A stretch of DNA of 64,000 nt, from assembly GCF_002090055.1 (NCBI RefSeq), contig NZ_BBRH01000006.1, positions 186,001 through 250,000 on the forward strand. Direction: 5' to 3'. This DNA is from Demequina sp. NBRC 110051 (lineage in GTDB: Bacteria > Actinomycetota > Actinomycetes > Actinomycetales > Demequinaceae). Below the pieces are notes generated by a model, which saw only the letters and a list, made by a program, of their open reading frames with translations, searched no databases and was not told the DNA's origin. Position numbers and translations under genes: made by a program. Shown piece after piece: positions 1 to 8,530 of this stretch. Position 1 is the stretch's first letter; every line of letters begins with the position of its first letter.

Positions 1-1
1 G

Positions 2-1648
2 CTGGTGGGCCTCTTCTGGTTCCTCATGTCCTCGATGCAGGGCGGCGGCGGCCGTCTCATGCAGTTCGGCAAGTCCAAGGCCTCGCTGGTGACGCCCGAC
101 ACCCCCACGGTGAAGTTTGACGACGTCGCCGGTGTGGACGAGGCCGTCGACGAGCTGCGCGAGATCCAGGAGTTCCTTGAGGCCCCCGCGAAATTCCAGG
201 CCGTGGGCGCCAAGATCCCCAAGGGTGTGCTGCTGTACGGGCCTCCCGGCACCGGTAAGACGCTGCTCGCGCGCGCCGTCGCGGGCGAGGCAGGCGTGCC
301 GTTCTTCCACATTTCTGGTTCGGACTTCGTCGAGATGTTCGTCGGTGTGGGTGCGAGCCGTGTGCGCGACCTGTTCGAGCAGGCCAAGAAGAACGCCCCC
401 GCCATCATCTTCGTCGACGAGATCGACGCCGTCGGCCGCCACCGCGGCGCCGGCATGGGCGGCGGTCACGACGAGCGCGAGCAGACGCTCAACCAGATGC
501 TCGTCGAGATGGACGGCTTTGGCGCCACCACCAACGTCATCATCATCGCGGCGACCAACCGCCCCGACATCCTCGACCCCGCGCTGCTGCGCCCGGGCCG
601 CTTTGACCGCCAGGTGGGCGTCGACGGCCCCGACCTCAAGGGCCGCCTCAAGGTCCTCGAGGTGCACTCGAAGGGCAAGCCGATGGCGCCCGAGGTTGAC
701 CTCGAGGTCATCGCCCGTCGCACGCCCGGATTTACCGGCGCCGACCTCGCGAACGTCCTCAACGAGGCCGCGCTGCTCACCGCCCGCAAGGATGGCCAAC
801 TCATTGGCCCGGTGGAGCTGGATGAGGCCATCGACCGCGTCATCGCCGGCCCCCAGAAGCGCACGCGCGTGATGAACGACCACGACAAGACCGTCACCGC
901 GTACCACGAGGGCGGCCACGCCCTCGTGGCGGCCGCGATGAACCACACGGACCCCGTCACCAAGGTCACGATTCTCCCGCGCGGCCGTGCGCTGGGCTAC
1001 ACGATGGTCATGCCGCAGGAGGACCGCTACTCCAAGACGCGTAACCAGCTGCTCGACAACCTCGCCTACGCGATGGGCGGACGCATTGCCGAGGAGCTCG
1101 TGTTCGGCGACCCGTCCACCGGTGCCAGCAACGACATCTCGCAGGCCACCGACATCGCCCGCCAAATGGTGACCGAGTACGGCATGTCCACGGACATCGG
1201 CTCGGTGCGCCTGGCCGGCAGCTCGGGCGAGGTCTTCATGGGCCGCGACATGGGCCACGGCCGCGACTACTCGGAGCAGAACGCCGCGATCGTCGACCGC
1301 GAGGTCCGCGCGCTCATGGACAACGCGATGGCCGAGGCCACCAAGGCCCTCCAGGGGAACCGCGCCCTGCTCGACCGCCTCGCCGAGGAGCTCCTCGAGA
1401 AGGAGACCCTCAACGAGACCGAGCTCGCGGAGATCTTCGCCGACGTCAAGAAGGTCGCCAAGCGCAAGCACTGGGTCAGCGGCGAGTGGGCGCCCAAGAC
1501 CGCGCCCCGCAAGAAGCCCGTCACCGCCCCCGCGCCGCCGCTCGAGGAGCCCAAGGACACCGTGGGCGAGGAGCCGGCCGATGCCGCGGCTGAGCCCCGT
1601 ACCGACGCACCGACCGACGTTCCGCAAGACGGAACCGACCAGGCATGA
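2..1648 (+). CDS. ftsH: ATP-dependent zinc metalloprotease FtsH (5' truncated by window edge)
   Basis: Membrane-anchored AAA+ protease that extracts and degrades membrane and cytosolic proteins. The reading frame is already open at base 2, so the N-terminus and first membrane segment lie outside the window. What is visible begins at the end of the second membrane segment (GLFWFLM). The AAA module follows with Walker A GPPGTGKT, Walker [11 protein letters not shown] and the second region of homology ([19 protein letters not shown]). The M41 zinc site HEGGH is encoded near 907-921. The C-terminus is a Pro/Glu/Ala-rich acidic tail, common in actinobacterial FtsH. The stop overlaps the folE start (ATGA), which suggests co-transcription with the folate operon, a usual actinobacterial arrangement. 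Confidence 0.97.
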   Translation: MVGLFWFLMSSMQGGGGRLMQFGKSKASLVTPDTPTVKFDDVAGVDEAVDELREIQEFLEAPAKFQAVGAKIPKGVLLYGPPGTGKTLLARAVAGEAGVPFFHISGSDFVEMFVGVGASRVRDLFEQAKKNAPAIIFVDEIDAVGRHRGAGMGGGHDEREQTLNQMLVEMDGFGATTNVIIIAATNRPDILDPALLRPGRFDRQVGVDGPDLKGRLKVLEVHSKGKPMAPEVDLEVIARRTPGFTGADLANVLNEAALLTARKDGQLIGPVELDEAIDRVIAGPQKRTRVMNDHDKTVTAYHEGGHALVAAAMNHTDPVTKVTILPRGRALGYTMVMPQEDRYSKTRNQLLDNLAYAMGGRIAEELVFGDPSTGASNDISQATDIARQMVTEYGMSTDIGSVRLAGSSGEVFMGRDMGHGRDYSEQNAAIVDREVRALMDNAMAEATKALQGNRALLDRLAEELLEKETLNETELAEIFADVKKVAKRKHWVSGEWAPKTAPRKKPVTAPAPPLEEPKDTVGEEPADAAAEPRTDAPTDVPQDGTDQA

Positions 1649-2211
1649 CGGTCGACCACGCGCGCGCCGAGGCCGCCGTACGTGAGCTACTGCTCGCGAT
1701 CGGCGAGGACCCCGAACGCGACGGGCTGAAGGACACCCCCGGCCGCGTCGCGCGCGCCTACGACGAGTTCTTCGCGGGCCTGCACCAGGATCCGGGCGAC
1801 ATCCTCAGCACCGTCTTCGAGCTGGGCCATGAGGAGATGATCCTCGTCAAGGACATCGAGCTGTACTCGATGTGCGAGCACCACCTGGTGCCGTTCCACG
1901 GCGTGGCTCACGTGGCCTACATCCCGGGCGAGGACGGCCGCATCACGGGATTAAGTAAGTTGGCTCGCTTAGTTGAGATGTATGCGCGACGCCCGCAGGT
2001 CCAGGAGCGCCTCACCACCCAGGTCGCCGACGCCCTCGTGACCCACCTGGGCGCCCGCGGCGTGATCGTCGTGGTCGAGGCCGAGCACCTGTGCATGTCC
2101 ATGCGCGGCATCCGCAAGCCGGGCTCCCGCACCGTGACCAGCGCCGTGCGCGGCATCATGCGCGACGGCGCCACCCGCGCGGAAGCCATGAGCCTGATCC
2201 TCGGGAAATAG
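1645..2211 (+). CDS. folE: GTP cyclohydrolase I
   Basis: First step of folate synthesis: GTP to 7,8-dihydroneopterin triphosphate plus formate. The 188-aa protein has the usual family length. It contains the zinc and active-site segments [12 protein letters not shown] and [12 protein letters not shown] and the conserved [17 protein letters not shown] block. The start ATG overlaps the ftsH stop by 4 bases and folP begins 3 bases after the stop, so ftsH-folE-folP are probably one transcript. The central stretch around 1950-1980 (ttaagtaagttggctcgctt) has noticeably lower GC and rarer codons than its surroundings, but the protein motif there is intact. Confidence 0.97.
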   Translation: MTVDHARAEAAVRELLLAIGEDPERDGLKDTPGRVARAYDEFFAGLHQDPGDILSTVFELGHEEMILVKDIELYSMCEHHLVPFHGVAHVAYIPGEDGRITGLSKLARLVEMYARRPQVQERLTTQVADALVTHLGARGVIVVVEAEHLCMSMRGIRKPGSRTVTSAVRGIMRDGATRAEAMSLILGK

Positions 2212-2214
2212 CCC

Positions 2215-3030
2215 ATGACGCTCGTCATGGGGATCCTCAACGTCACCCCTGACAGCTTCAGCGACGGGGGTCGCTTTCACACGGCCGATGCCGCACTCGC
2301 CCAGGGCGTTCGCCTCGCCCGGGACGGGGCTCACCTGGTCGACGTGGGCGGCGAATCCACGCGTCCGGGCGCCCAGCGCGTGAGCCCCGATGAAGAGCTC
2401 GCACGGGTCGTGCCCGTCGTGAAGGGGTTGGTCGAGGCGGGGATTGCGGTATCCGTGGACACCATGCGTGCCGCCACCGCCGCCGCTGCGCTCGAGGCCG
2501 GCGCGAGCGTCATCAATGACGTCTCGGGCGGCCTGGCCGACCCCGACATGGCCGCCGTGATCGCCGGCGCCGGCTGCGACTACATCGCCATGCATTGGCG
2601 CGCGCACTCGACCCAGATGGACGCCCTCGACCGCTACACGGACGTGGTCGCCGAGGTGCGCGACGAGCTCGCCGGGCGCGTCGAGGCCCTCACCGCCGCG
2701 GGCATCGATCCCGCACGGATCATCCTCGACCCGGGCCTCGGATTCTCGAAAGTCGCCGAATCCAACTGGCCGCTCGTGGCAGATATCCCCGGATGGGCGG
2801 GCGACGCCCGCGTACTGATCGGTGCGAGCCGTAAGCGGTTCCTGGGTGCCGCCGTGAAGCGGGAGGGGCGTGACGCATCGGCCGCCTCGAGGGACCACGC
2901 CACCACTGCCATCACGACCCTTGCCGCGGAGCGCGGCGTGTGGGCCGTGCGGGTGCACGATGCGGCGGCGGCGAGGGACGCCGTCCAGGTCGTGTCCTCT
3001 TGGCAGAACGCCGAACACACGCAAGAGTGA
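2215..3030 (+). CDS. folP: Dihydropteroate synthase
   Basis: Condenses p-aminobenzoate with dihydropterin pyrophosphate to dihydropteroate; target of sulfonamides. The 271-aa TIM-barrel protein starts with the pterin signature MGILNVTPDSFSDGG. VDVGGESTRPGA, INDVSGG, DPGLGFSK, GASRKRFLG and a terminal RVHDA follow, all hallmark DHPS loops. It lies 3 bp after folE and is followed 4 bp later by the folB-folK fusion. Confidence 0.97.
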   Translation: MTLVMGILNVTPDSFSDGGRFHTADAALAQGVRLARDGAHLVDVGGESTRPGAQRVSPDEELARVVPVVKGLVEAGIAVSVDTMRAATAAAALEAGASVINDVSGGLADPDMAAVIAGAGCDYIAMHWRAHSTQMDALDRYTDVVAEVRDELAGRVEALTAAGIDPARIILDPGLGFSKVAESNWPLVADIPGWAGDARVLIGASRKRFLGAAVKREGRDASAASRDHATTAITTLAAERGVWAVRVHDAAAARDAVQVVSSWQNAEHTQE

Positions 3031-3034
3031 GGAC

Positions 3035-4123
3035 ATGACTGTGCACACGCGCCCGTACGTCAAGGACGGCATCGAGCTGGATCAGATCGCCGTCGAAGGT
3101 ATCCGACTCGAGGGATTTCACGGCGTCTTCCAGGCAGAACGGGAGAGCGGACAGCTCTTCTTCGCCGACGTCGTGGCGCACACCAACACGCGTGCCGCCG
3201 GCGCTCGTGACGACCTCACGCGCTCCGTGAACTACTCGGAGATCGCCGACCGCGTGGCCGACGTCCTGGGCGGCGAGCCCGTCAAGCTCATCGAGGCTGT
3301 CGCGGAGCGCATCGCCAAGACGGTGCTCGGCATCCCCCTGGTCGAGTGCGTGGACGTCACCGTGCACAAGCCGCAGGCGCCCCTACACGTCGAATTCAAG
3401 GACGTCACCGTGACCATCCGCCGCGACCAGCGCGAGGGCTCGCTGTGGGCGGACAAGCGCATCGGCTCGTCGGCGGGGGAGTCGGATGACCCGACCGAGG
3501 GGTCGGAGGTCTCGGGCCTGGGCACCGGCGGCTTTGGCGGTGCTCCCGAGGTGGCCGGCGGCGGCGACACGATGGACGCCCGCCCCGCGCAGCCCACCGG
3601 CGCGCTCATTGCGCTCGGCGGAAACCTGGGCGACGTGGAGCAGACGTTTCGCACGGCCCTGAGCGACCTGCACCGGATCCCCGGCGTCCAGGTCGTGACC
3701 GTGTCGCCCCTGGTGCGCTCCGTGCCGGAGGGCGGCCTGCAGCAGCCCGACTACCTCAATGGCGTGGTGCGCGTGAACACCGCGCTGTCGCCGCGCGAGC
3801 TGCTGAACGCGCTGCTGGGCATCGAGCTCGCGCACGGGCGTGAGCGCTCCGTGCCCAATGCGGCCCGCACGCTCGACCTTGACCTTGTCCAGTACGAGGG
3901 CGTCACCGGCGTCTCGGCCGACCTCGAGCTGCCTCACCCGCGCGCGTACCTGCGACGCTTTGTGTTGGAGCCGTGGTCCGCGATCGAGCCCGATGCCCGC
4001 CTGGTGCCGCACGGCACCGTCGCCGAGCTGCTGCGTCAGGCCAGCTTCGACGCCCTGACGCGCGTGGGCGCGGGGTGGGACGCGGTGCCCGACGTGGCGC
4101 CCGCGGGCGTGACGCCTCAGTAA
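3035..4123 (+). CDS. folB-folK: Bifunctional dihydroneopterin aldolase / HPPK (FolB-FolK fusion)
   Basis: Two consecutive folate enzymes in one 362-aa chain. Residues about 8-130 are FolB (RLEGFHGVFQAERESGQ, NYSEIADRV, LIEAVAERIA), which converts dihydroneopterin to 6-hydroxymethyldihydropterin. A linker of about 55 residues, rich in Gly, Ser and Glu, follows. Residues about 188-350 are FolK (ALIALGGNLGD, the QQPDYLNGVV block, RTLDLDLVQYEG, LPHPRAYLRRFVLEP), the pyrophosphokinase. The ATG at 3035 was chosen because it lies 4 bp after the folP stop and FolB homology starts at once; an open frame extends further upstream inside folP but has no support. Such fusions are known in Actinobacteria. 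Confidence 0.95.
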   Translation: MTVHTRPYVKDGIELDQIAVEGIRLEGFHGVFQAERESGQLFFADVVAHTNTRAAGARDDLTRSVNYSEIADRVADVLGGEPVKLIEAVAERIAKTVLGIPLVECVDVTVHKPQAPLHVEFKDVTVTIRRDQREGSLWADKRIGSSAGESDDPTEGSEVSGLGTGGFGGAPEVAGGGDTMDARPAQPTGALIALGGNLGDVEQTFRTALSDLHRIPGVQVVTVSPLVRSVPEGGLQQPDYLNGVVRVNTALSPRELLNALLGIELAHGRERSVPNAARTLDLDLVQYEGVTGVSADLELPHPRAYLRRFVLEPWSAIEPDARLVPHGTVAELLRQASFDALTRVGAGWDAVPDVAPAGVTPQ

Positions 4124-4124
4124 C

Positions 4125-4592
4125 GTGTCCGCGCTTTCTTGGCAGCGCCTCACGCTCGTGGGGCTGGTCGCGCTCGCCCTGGTGTGGCTGCTCACCGCAG
4201 GCCTGTGGTCCTCGGGGGCGACCCCGCCGCACGTGCCGTGGTCCGCCCCCGCGATCGCCCTGGTAGCCGCCGCGTGCGCGCTGTGGTTCGGGTGGCAGGT
4301 GCGACGCTTCCTCACCGGCAAGAAGCCCGACCTGTCCGCCCTGCGCGCCGCCCGCACCGCCGTGTTCGCGCAGGCCTGCGCCTACGGCGGCGCGGTGCTG
4401 ACCGGCGCCTACGGCGGCTATGCCCTTGGCCTGCTCGACGACTGGTCGCACGGTCCGCGCCGCGAGGTCATCATCTCTGCGCTGATCGCCGCGGCTGCAG
4501 GGCTGCTGCTCGTCATCGCCGGCGTGGTCGCGGAGCACTGGTGCAAGCACTCGGACGAGGACGACGACCGCGGCGAGGCCACCCCGGCCTAA
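4125..4592 (+). CDS. DUF3180 family membrane protein
   Basis: A 155-aa integral membrane protein with four hydrophobic segments (about residues 9-28, 40-60, 81-105 and 116-138). It has a basic loop after the second segment and an acidic C-terminus ending HSDEDDDRGEATPA. DUF3180 proteins sit directly after folK in many actinobacteria, as here (GTG start 1 bp after the folK stop), so it is probably the last gene of the folate operon. Its function is unknown; a role in folate or pterin handling is only suggested by position. A short GC hairpin (CTCGCG-CAC-CGCGAG, 4600-4614) follows and may be a weak terminator. Confidence 0.8.
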   Translation: MSALSWQRLTLVGLVALALVWLLTAGLWSSGATPPHVPWSAPAIALVAAACALWFGWQVRRFLTGKKPDLSALRAARTAVFAQACAYGGAVLTGAYGGYALGLLDDWSHGPRREVIISALIAAAAGLLLVIAGVVAEHWCKHSDEDDDRGEATPA

Positions 4593-4772
4593 ACCCCCGC
4601 TCGCGCACCGCGAGATTGGCACGCACTAAAGGACTTCGGGCGAGGCATGGCCCGGAAAGTGGTCGGTAGGGGCGACGTCAGTCCGCAAAGCCGGTCGGAG
4701 TTTGAAGCATTGGGAGTTGGTTGTTGAGGCACTTGCGCGAACGGGCGGGGTCCTATTCACTGTGAACCAACC
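4593..4772. other. Intergenic boundary of lower-GC patch
   Basis: This stretch of 180 bases lies between the folate operon and the accessory genes. Base composition drops visibly from about 4620 onward compared with the flanking genes. No ORF, tRNA or clear inverted repeat beyond the weak hairpin at 4600-4614 is visible. It probably marks the left edge of an inserted segment, but no direct-repeat att site was found. Confidence 0.4.
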
Positions 4773-5159
4773 ATGCCAGCGCCACTTCCGATGCGATCCG
4801 AGCGGAACATGCTTGCGCCTTCGGACGTTCTTCTGAGAGGTGGGCTGTCCACTCGCGAGACTTTGGAAGACCAACTCGAGGTGTGCAGGCTGAAGTACCG
4901 TCCATATGGAGTCTCTGCGATGGGCTTTCCTGGCGTATCTGACGTTGATGAAGCGGTTGCACTCGCCTGTCGGCATCGACCGTTCAAGACGTTTCGTTAC
5001 TCAACGGTCGCCACGCTCGAGTCGATCGGGATCTCCGCGCTGCCGACGTTTGCGGTTCCTCACTACACTCTTGAATTGCCGGGAGATCTTGACGATGATC
5101 TCTGGGAGGCAATCGATGCCGCTTTCTCGTCGCCGATTCGCCTAGGAAAAAGGAACTGA
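4773..5159 (+). CDS. Hypothetical protein, accessory cassette gene 1
   Basis: A 128-aa soluble protein that I do not recognise. The core (about residues 30-125) has a Cys-containing helix (ETLEDQLEVCRLKY), the segment FRYSTVATLESIGISALP, and a beta-type end FAVPHYTLELPGDLDDDLW. Codon use (GAT, TTT, CTT, TCT) and GC are unlike the neighbouring core genes, suggesting horizontal origin. Start choice is uncertain: ATG codons at 4773, 4791 and 4809 are possible and none has a strong Shine-Dalgarno site. The stop is 1 bp before the next gene, so the three cassette genes are likely co-transcribed. Confidence 0.6.
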   Translation: MPAPLPMRSERNMLAPSDVLLRGGLSTRETLEDQLEVCRLKYRPYGVSAMGFPGVSDVDEAVALACRHRPFKTFRYSTVATLESIGISALPTFAVPHYTLELPGDLDDDLWEAIDAAFSSPIRLGKRN

Positions 5160-5160
5160 G

Positions 5161-5547
5161 ATGTTGACCTACTTCATAGACTTCAACTCCGTCGCCGACG
5201 ACGGACTCGTAGTTGCCGCCGCGAGTAGAAAGCGCCCGATGGCGTTCTTCGTTGACCCCGAGGTAGGGGATGCAGTCCGTGTCGAGGACCGCGACGGTGC
5301 AGAGGCAGAGGCGAAGGTGCTGGAAGTCTCCGCCGACGGAACTCTTGAGCTTGCTGTTGACTGGGCGACGTATCGCGAGCCAGAGCCGGTCGCGAACAGG
5401 CTCGTTTGGAGTGGTCGCGGCATGGTCTCCAGTCGCGTGGTCTCATACGGCCACGTGGAGCCTGACGTTTTCACGCGCGAGGTCAGTGGCGAGACGCTTA
5501 CATCCACGCTGTCATACCCATATGCGTCGACGAAGGTGCCTGCTTGA
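5161..5547 (+). CDS. Hypothetical protein, accessory cassette gene 2
   Basis: A 128-aa protein of unrecognised family, rich in beta strands and acidic residues. The middle (about residues 35-75, VGDAVRVEDRDGAEAEAKVLEVSADGTLELAVDW, positions about 5260-5365) reads like a small SH3/OB-type beta barrel. There is no signal peptide or membrane segment. An AAAAAGGAACTGAG purine-rich stretch just upstream could serve as ribosome binding site. It is translationally coupled to the next gene, since stop and start share a base (TGATG). Confidence 0.6.
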   Translation: MLTYFIDFNSVADDGLVVAAASRKRPMAFFVDPEVGDAVRVEDRDGAEAEAKVLEVSADGTLELAVDWATYREPEPVANRLVWSGRGMVSSRVVSYGHVEPDVFTREVSGETLTSTLSYPYASTKVPA

Positions 5548-5957
5548 TGGAGGCCTTCATCATGATGTGCGACTTTGCCGAAGAGCTCGGCGGGAAGTTG
5601 TACGTCCATGGCGGTGGATGGGACCGCATTGTCAAGCGTGAGCCGTTCCTGAACGTGTTTGTTGCGGGCAAGGTTCTAGTCCCGTGGGACCGGACGAACG
5701 AACGGCACCCCCTGACGCTCATACTCAAGGATCCCGATGGAAGTCCGGTATTGGCCGGGGATCAGGGCCAGGAAATCGCCGTCCACGGTCAGTTAGAGGT
5801 GGGACGTCCCCCCGGAGTCCCGCGTGGTGCAGACATCAGTGTGCCTTTGGTAATGCGCTTTCAGGGCTTGGACGTCCCGCCCGGTAGGTACCGCTGGGAA
5901 CTTTCGGTAGCCGATGAGGTTGTCGCGCGAGCCACTTTCGACGTCGTCACGGGCTGA
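5547..5957 (+). CDS. DUF6941-like protein, accessory cassette gene 3
   Basis: A 136-aa protein that resembles the DUF6941 family. It opens with MCDFAEELGGKLYVHGGGWD, followed by FLNVFVAGKVLVPWDRTNERH, LTLILKDPDGSPV and the end segment PPGRYRWELSVADEV. The pattern suggests an immunoglobulin-like beta sandwich. The function of the family is not known to me. The ATG at 5547 overlaps the previous stop (TGATG); a TTG three bases earlier is less likely. Base composition matches cassette genes 1 and 2 rather than the flanks. Confidence 0.7.
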   Translation: MEAFIMMCDFAEELGGKLYVHGGGWDRIVKREPFLNVFVAGKVLVPWDRTNERHPLTLILKDPDGSPVLAGDQGQEIAVHGQLEVGRPPGVPRGADISVPLVMRFQGLDVPPGRYRWELSVADEVVARATFDVVTG

Positions 5958-6386
5958 CTCAATCATCGATGCACTAATGCCGTGCGGCGGAAGGTTGCCG
6001 GTACCGTCGATGTCAGTGGGTGTGTTGACGCGGTTGCAGAAACCCCACCGGCATTCGGAACTGTTTTGAGCGTTGGACCACCACCGTGGACGAGTTGCAG
6101 TAGTCAATCTCCGGCTGAGTGACACGAGACTTACTGCGGTGACGGGTGCGGTTCGGGAGAGTCACATACGTAATCCGACGATGCGGTTCGTGTACGCAGC
6201 GGTAGGAGCCGGGCATCCACGCTAGCTAGAGGCGGCACCGTCGGACATGTGTCGACGCGCGCCCGGTCTCCCGATGCCAAACCTGTGCAGTCGGAATATC
6301 TGGCAATTGTGAACTTGTGGATCGTAGAGTTCTAGCGCGACCTGAACGCGCGACCTCATGACCGTCCCTCCTGGCACACTGGGCCC
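5958..6386. other. Gene-poor end of accessory patch
   Basis: These 429 bp have no convincing gene on either strand; short open frames on the minus strand (about 5793-6216) show no recognisable protein and no ribosome site. Composition is mixed and less GC-rich than the flanks. It may hold decayed remnants of an inserted element, but no transposase fragment or terminal repeat could be recognised. The only clear signal is a -10-like CACACT at 6375-6380 belonging to the next gene. Confidence 0.4.
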
Positions 6387-6866
6387 ATGAGTTGGTACGA
6401 GCCCGGCGGCGCCGCCTGGACCTACGTCTCCCGCAAGCTCATCCCAGCGCGGCTGATTGTGCTGTGGATCTGCCTGGGTCTCCCTCTGATCGCCGCCGTC
6501 GTGGTCGGCGCGCTCACCACCGCGTGGGTGTGGATCGCGGCGGCCGTGTTCCTGGTGGGCGGCGCGTGGGGATCGTGGATCGTCTACCGCCAGGTCACCG
6601 CGCACGCGTGGATCGAGCGCGAGGACGACCTCATCGTGAAAAAGGGGCGGCTGTGGCGCTCCGTCACCGTCGTGCCCTATGGCCGCATGCAGTACGTCGA
6701 GGTCGAGGCGGGGCCGCTCAGCCGCGCATTCGGCATCGCGAAGGTGCAGCTCCATACGGCCTCGCCCGGCACGGACGCGTCCATCTCCGGCGTCCCCGAG
6801 TCCGAGGCCGCCCGCCTGCGTGACCGCCTCTCCAGCCGCGGCGAGGCGCAGCTGGCGGGCCTGTGA
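6387..6866 (+). CDS. PH domain-containing membrane protein (YdbS-like)
   Basis: A 159-aa protein with two membrane helices (about residues 22-44 and 48-66), then a bacterial PH (bPH2, formerly DUF304) domain starting at AWIEREDDLIVKKGRLWR and containing VVPYGRMQYVEVEAGPLSRAFG. It pairs with the larger PH protein that follows, overlapping by one base. In Firmicutes YdbS and YdbT form such a pair; the molecular role is unclear. The -10-like CACACT lies 6 nt before the ATG, so the message is probably leaderless. Confidence 0.85.
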   Translation: MSWYEPGGAAWTYVSRKLIPARLIVLWICLGLPLIAAVVVGALTTAWVWIAAAVFLVGGAWGSWIVYRQVTAHAWIEREDDLIVKKGRLWRSVTVVPYGRMQYVEVEAGPLSRAFGIAKVQLHTASPGTDASISGVPESEAARLRDRLSSRGEAQLAGL

Positions 6867-8530
6867 TGACCCAGCCCGACCCGGCGCGCCCGCAGCCAGC
6901 GCGGCCCGCCCCCGTGTACCGCGCCCCGCGCGAGTGGACCCGCCTGCACCCCGTCTCCCCGCTGCTGGGCGGCTGGGCGGTGTTCGGTGTGGTCGGCTCG
7001 ATCGCGCTGTACAACGTCGCCCCCGACTGGGTCGGCGCGGATGAGGAACTCGTCCAGGCCGCCCACTGGCTGTGGCGCTCGCTGCTGTGGGTGATCCTGG
7101 GCGCGGTGCTGATCGTGGGATTGGCCATCGGCATCGGCTACCTGCAGTGGCGCGTGGACGAGTACCGCTTGTCGGACGAGGCCATCGAGCAACGCAAGGG
7201 CATCCTCTTCAAGCAGCACAAGCAGGCCCGGCTCGACCGCGTGCAGGCCGTCGACGTGGTCCAGCCGCTGCTCGCGCGCATCTTCGGCTTCGCGGTCCTC
7301 AAGGTCGAGGTCGCCGGCGGCGAGAACTCCGGCATCGCCCTGGAGTATTTGCGCCTGGGCGACGCCGAGGCCATGCGCAACGAGCTCCTCGCCCTCGCCG
7401 CCGGCGTCAAGCGCGCCAAGGCGGAGGGCCGCGACGCTTCCGTCAACGCCGTTCTCTCGGACGATGCCGTGGCTAAGTTTCCCGCCCAGCCCACCCCTGT
7501 GGGAGGCGAGGGCGAGAACCCGGCCTATGCATCGGCCGCCTCCCTGAGGGACGTGACCGATGGCTTGAGGTCGCTGGGCGGGCCGGCGGGGCTGACCGAG
7601 ACCGCCGCGGCGCCCGAGCGTGAGGTGTACAAGGTGCCCATCGGACGGCTCCTGCAGTCGATCGTGCTGTCGTGGCCGTTCCTGTGGATCTGCACGTTGC
7701 CGTTGTGGGTGGGGCTCGCGGTGTGGATCTTCCCCATCGAGTTCAACGAGATTGTGGCGGTAGCGGGGGCCTCGCTGTTCACCGTGGTGCCCGCCGCGTT
7801 GGGTCTGCTGGGGTATTTCTGGTCGCAGCTGTCGGGCGGATTCGGGTTCACCGCGGCGATCTCGGAGGACGGCATCCGGCTGCGTCACGGGCTCACCGAG
7901 ACTCGAAGGCAGACCGTCCCGCCGGGCCGCGTGCAGGCCGTCCAGTTCCAGCAGTCGCTGCTGTGGCGGAAGAAGGACTGGTGGCGGGTCACCATCAATG
8001 TGGCCGGTTACCAGGACGATCAGGCCGCGGTGTCCACGCTGCTGCCCGTCGGCACGCGCCAGGACGCGCTCACCGCGCTGTGGCTGGTGCTGCCCGACCT
8101 GGGCGACCCCGACCCCGCCGGCACCGTCTCGCTCGCACTGTCCGGCACCGGCGACGAGGGCGGCTTCACGCCCGTGACGCGACGCGCGCGGCTGTTCGAC
8201 CCGTGGCAGTGGCGCCACCGGGGCGTGCGCGCCACCGACCGCGCGCTGATGATCCGGCGCGGCTGGCTGGTGCGTGACATGTTCGTGGTGCCGCACGAGC
8301 GCACGCAATCGTTGGGCCTCACCCAAGGACCCCTGCAGCGCTGGCGTGGGGTCGCGACGTTTACGGTGCACTCGACCAACGGGCCCGTCTCGCCCGTCGC
8401 GCAGCACCTCGATATGGCCGATGCCGTGGCCCTCCTTGACGCTCAGGCTCTCCGGGCCGCGGAGGGGCGCCGGCGCCAGACGCCCGAGCAGTGGATGACG
8501 GCCGTGGGAATTCGCGAGGATGGCGCATGA
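6866..8530 (+). CDS. PH domain-containing membrane protein (YdbT-like)
   Basis: A 554-aa protein with repeated membrane-helix pairs, each followed by a PH-like unit. Hydrophobic pairs lie near residues 35-55 and 72-95 and again near 262-285 and 293-322. PH segments begin at YRLSDEAIEQRKGILFKQHKQARLDRVQ, at FTAAISEDGIRLRHGLTETRRQ and, more weakly, at RATDRALMIRRGWLVRDMF. The alternating arrangement is typical of YdbT. The N-terminal 25 residues are Pro/Arg-rich and cytosolic. The ATG at 6866 shares a base with the previous stop; a GTG at 6863 is also possible. The gene contains one copy of the 14-base repeat word at 8416-8429 (encoding ADAV). Confidence 0.85.
   Translation: MTQPDPARPQPARPAPVYRAPREWTRLHPVSPLLGGWAVFGVVGSIALYNVAPDWVGADEELVQAAHWLWRSLLWVILGAVLIVGLAIGIGYLQWRVDEYRLSDEAIEQRKGILFKQHKQARLDRVQAVDVVQPLLARIFGFAVLKVEVAGGENSGIALEYLRLGDAEAMRNELLALAAGVKRAKAEGRDASVNAVLSDDAVAKFPAQPTPVGGEGENPAYASAASLRDVTDGLRSLGGPAGLTETAAAPEREVYKVPIGRLLQSIVLSWPFLWICTLPLWVGLAVWIFPIEFNEIVAVAGASLFTVVPAALGLLGYFWSQLSGGFGFTAAISEDGIRLRHGLTETRRQTVPPGRVQAVQFQQSLLWRKKDWWRVTINVAGYQDDQAAVSTLLPVGTRQDALTALWLVLPDLGDPDPAGTVSLALSGTGDEGGFTPVTRRARLFDPWQWRHRGVRATDRALMIRRGWLVRDMFVVPHERTQSLGLTQGPLQRWRGVATFTVHSTNGPVSPVAQHLDMADAVALLDAQALRAAEGRRRQTPEQWMTAVGIREDGA

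Noticed and set aside
4600..4614. Short CTCGCG/CGCGAG hairpin as a definite terminator of the folate operon
   Set aside because: The stem is only 6 bp with no T-run; it is mentioned in the DUF3180 entry as weak but not listed separately.
5793..6216. Minus-strand open frames as an insertion sequence remnant
   Set aside because: No transposase motif, DDE residues or terminal inverted repeats could be recognised.
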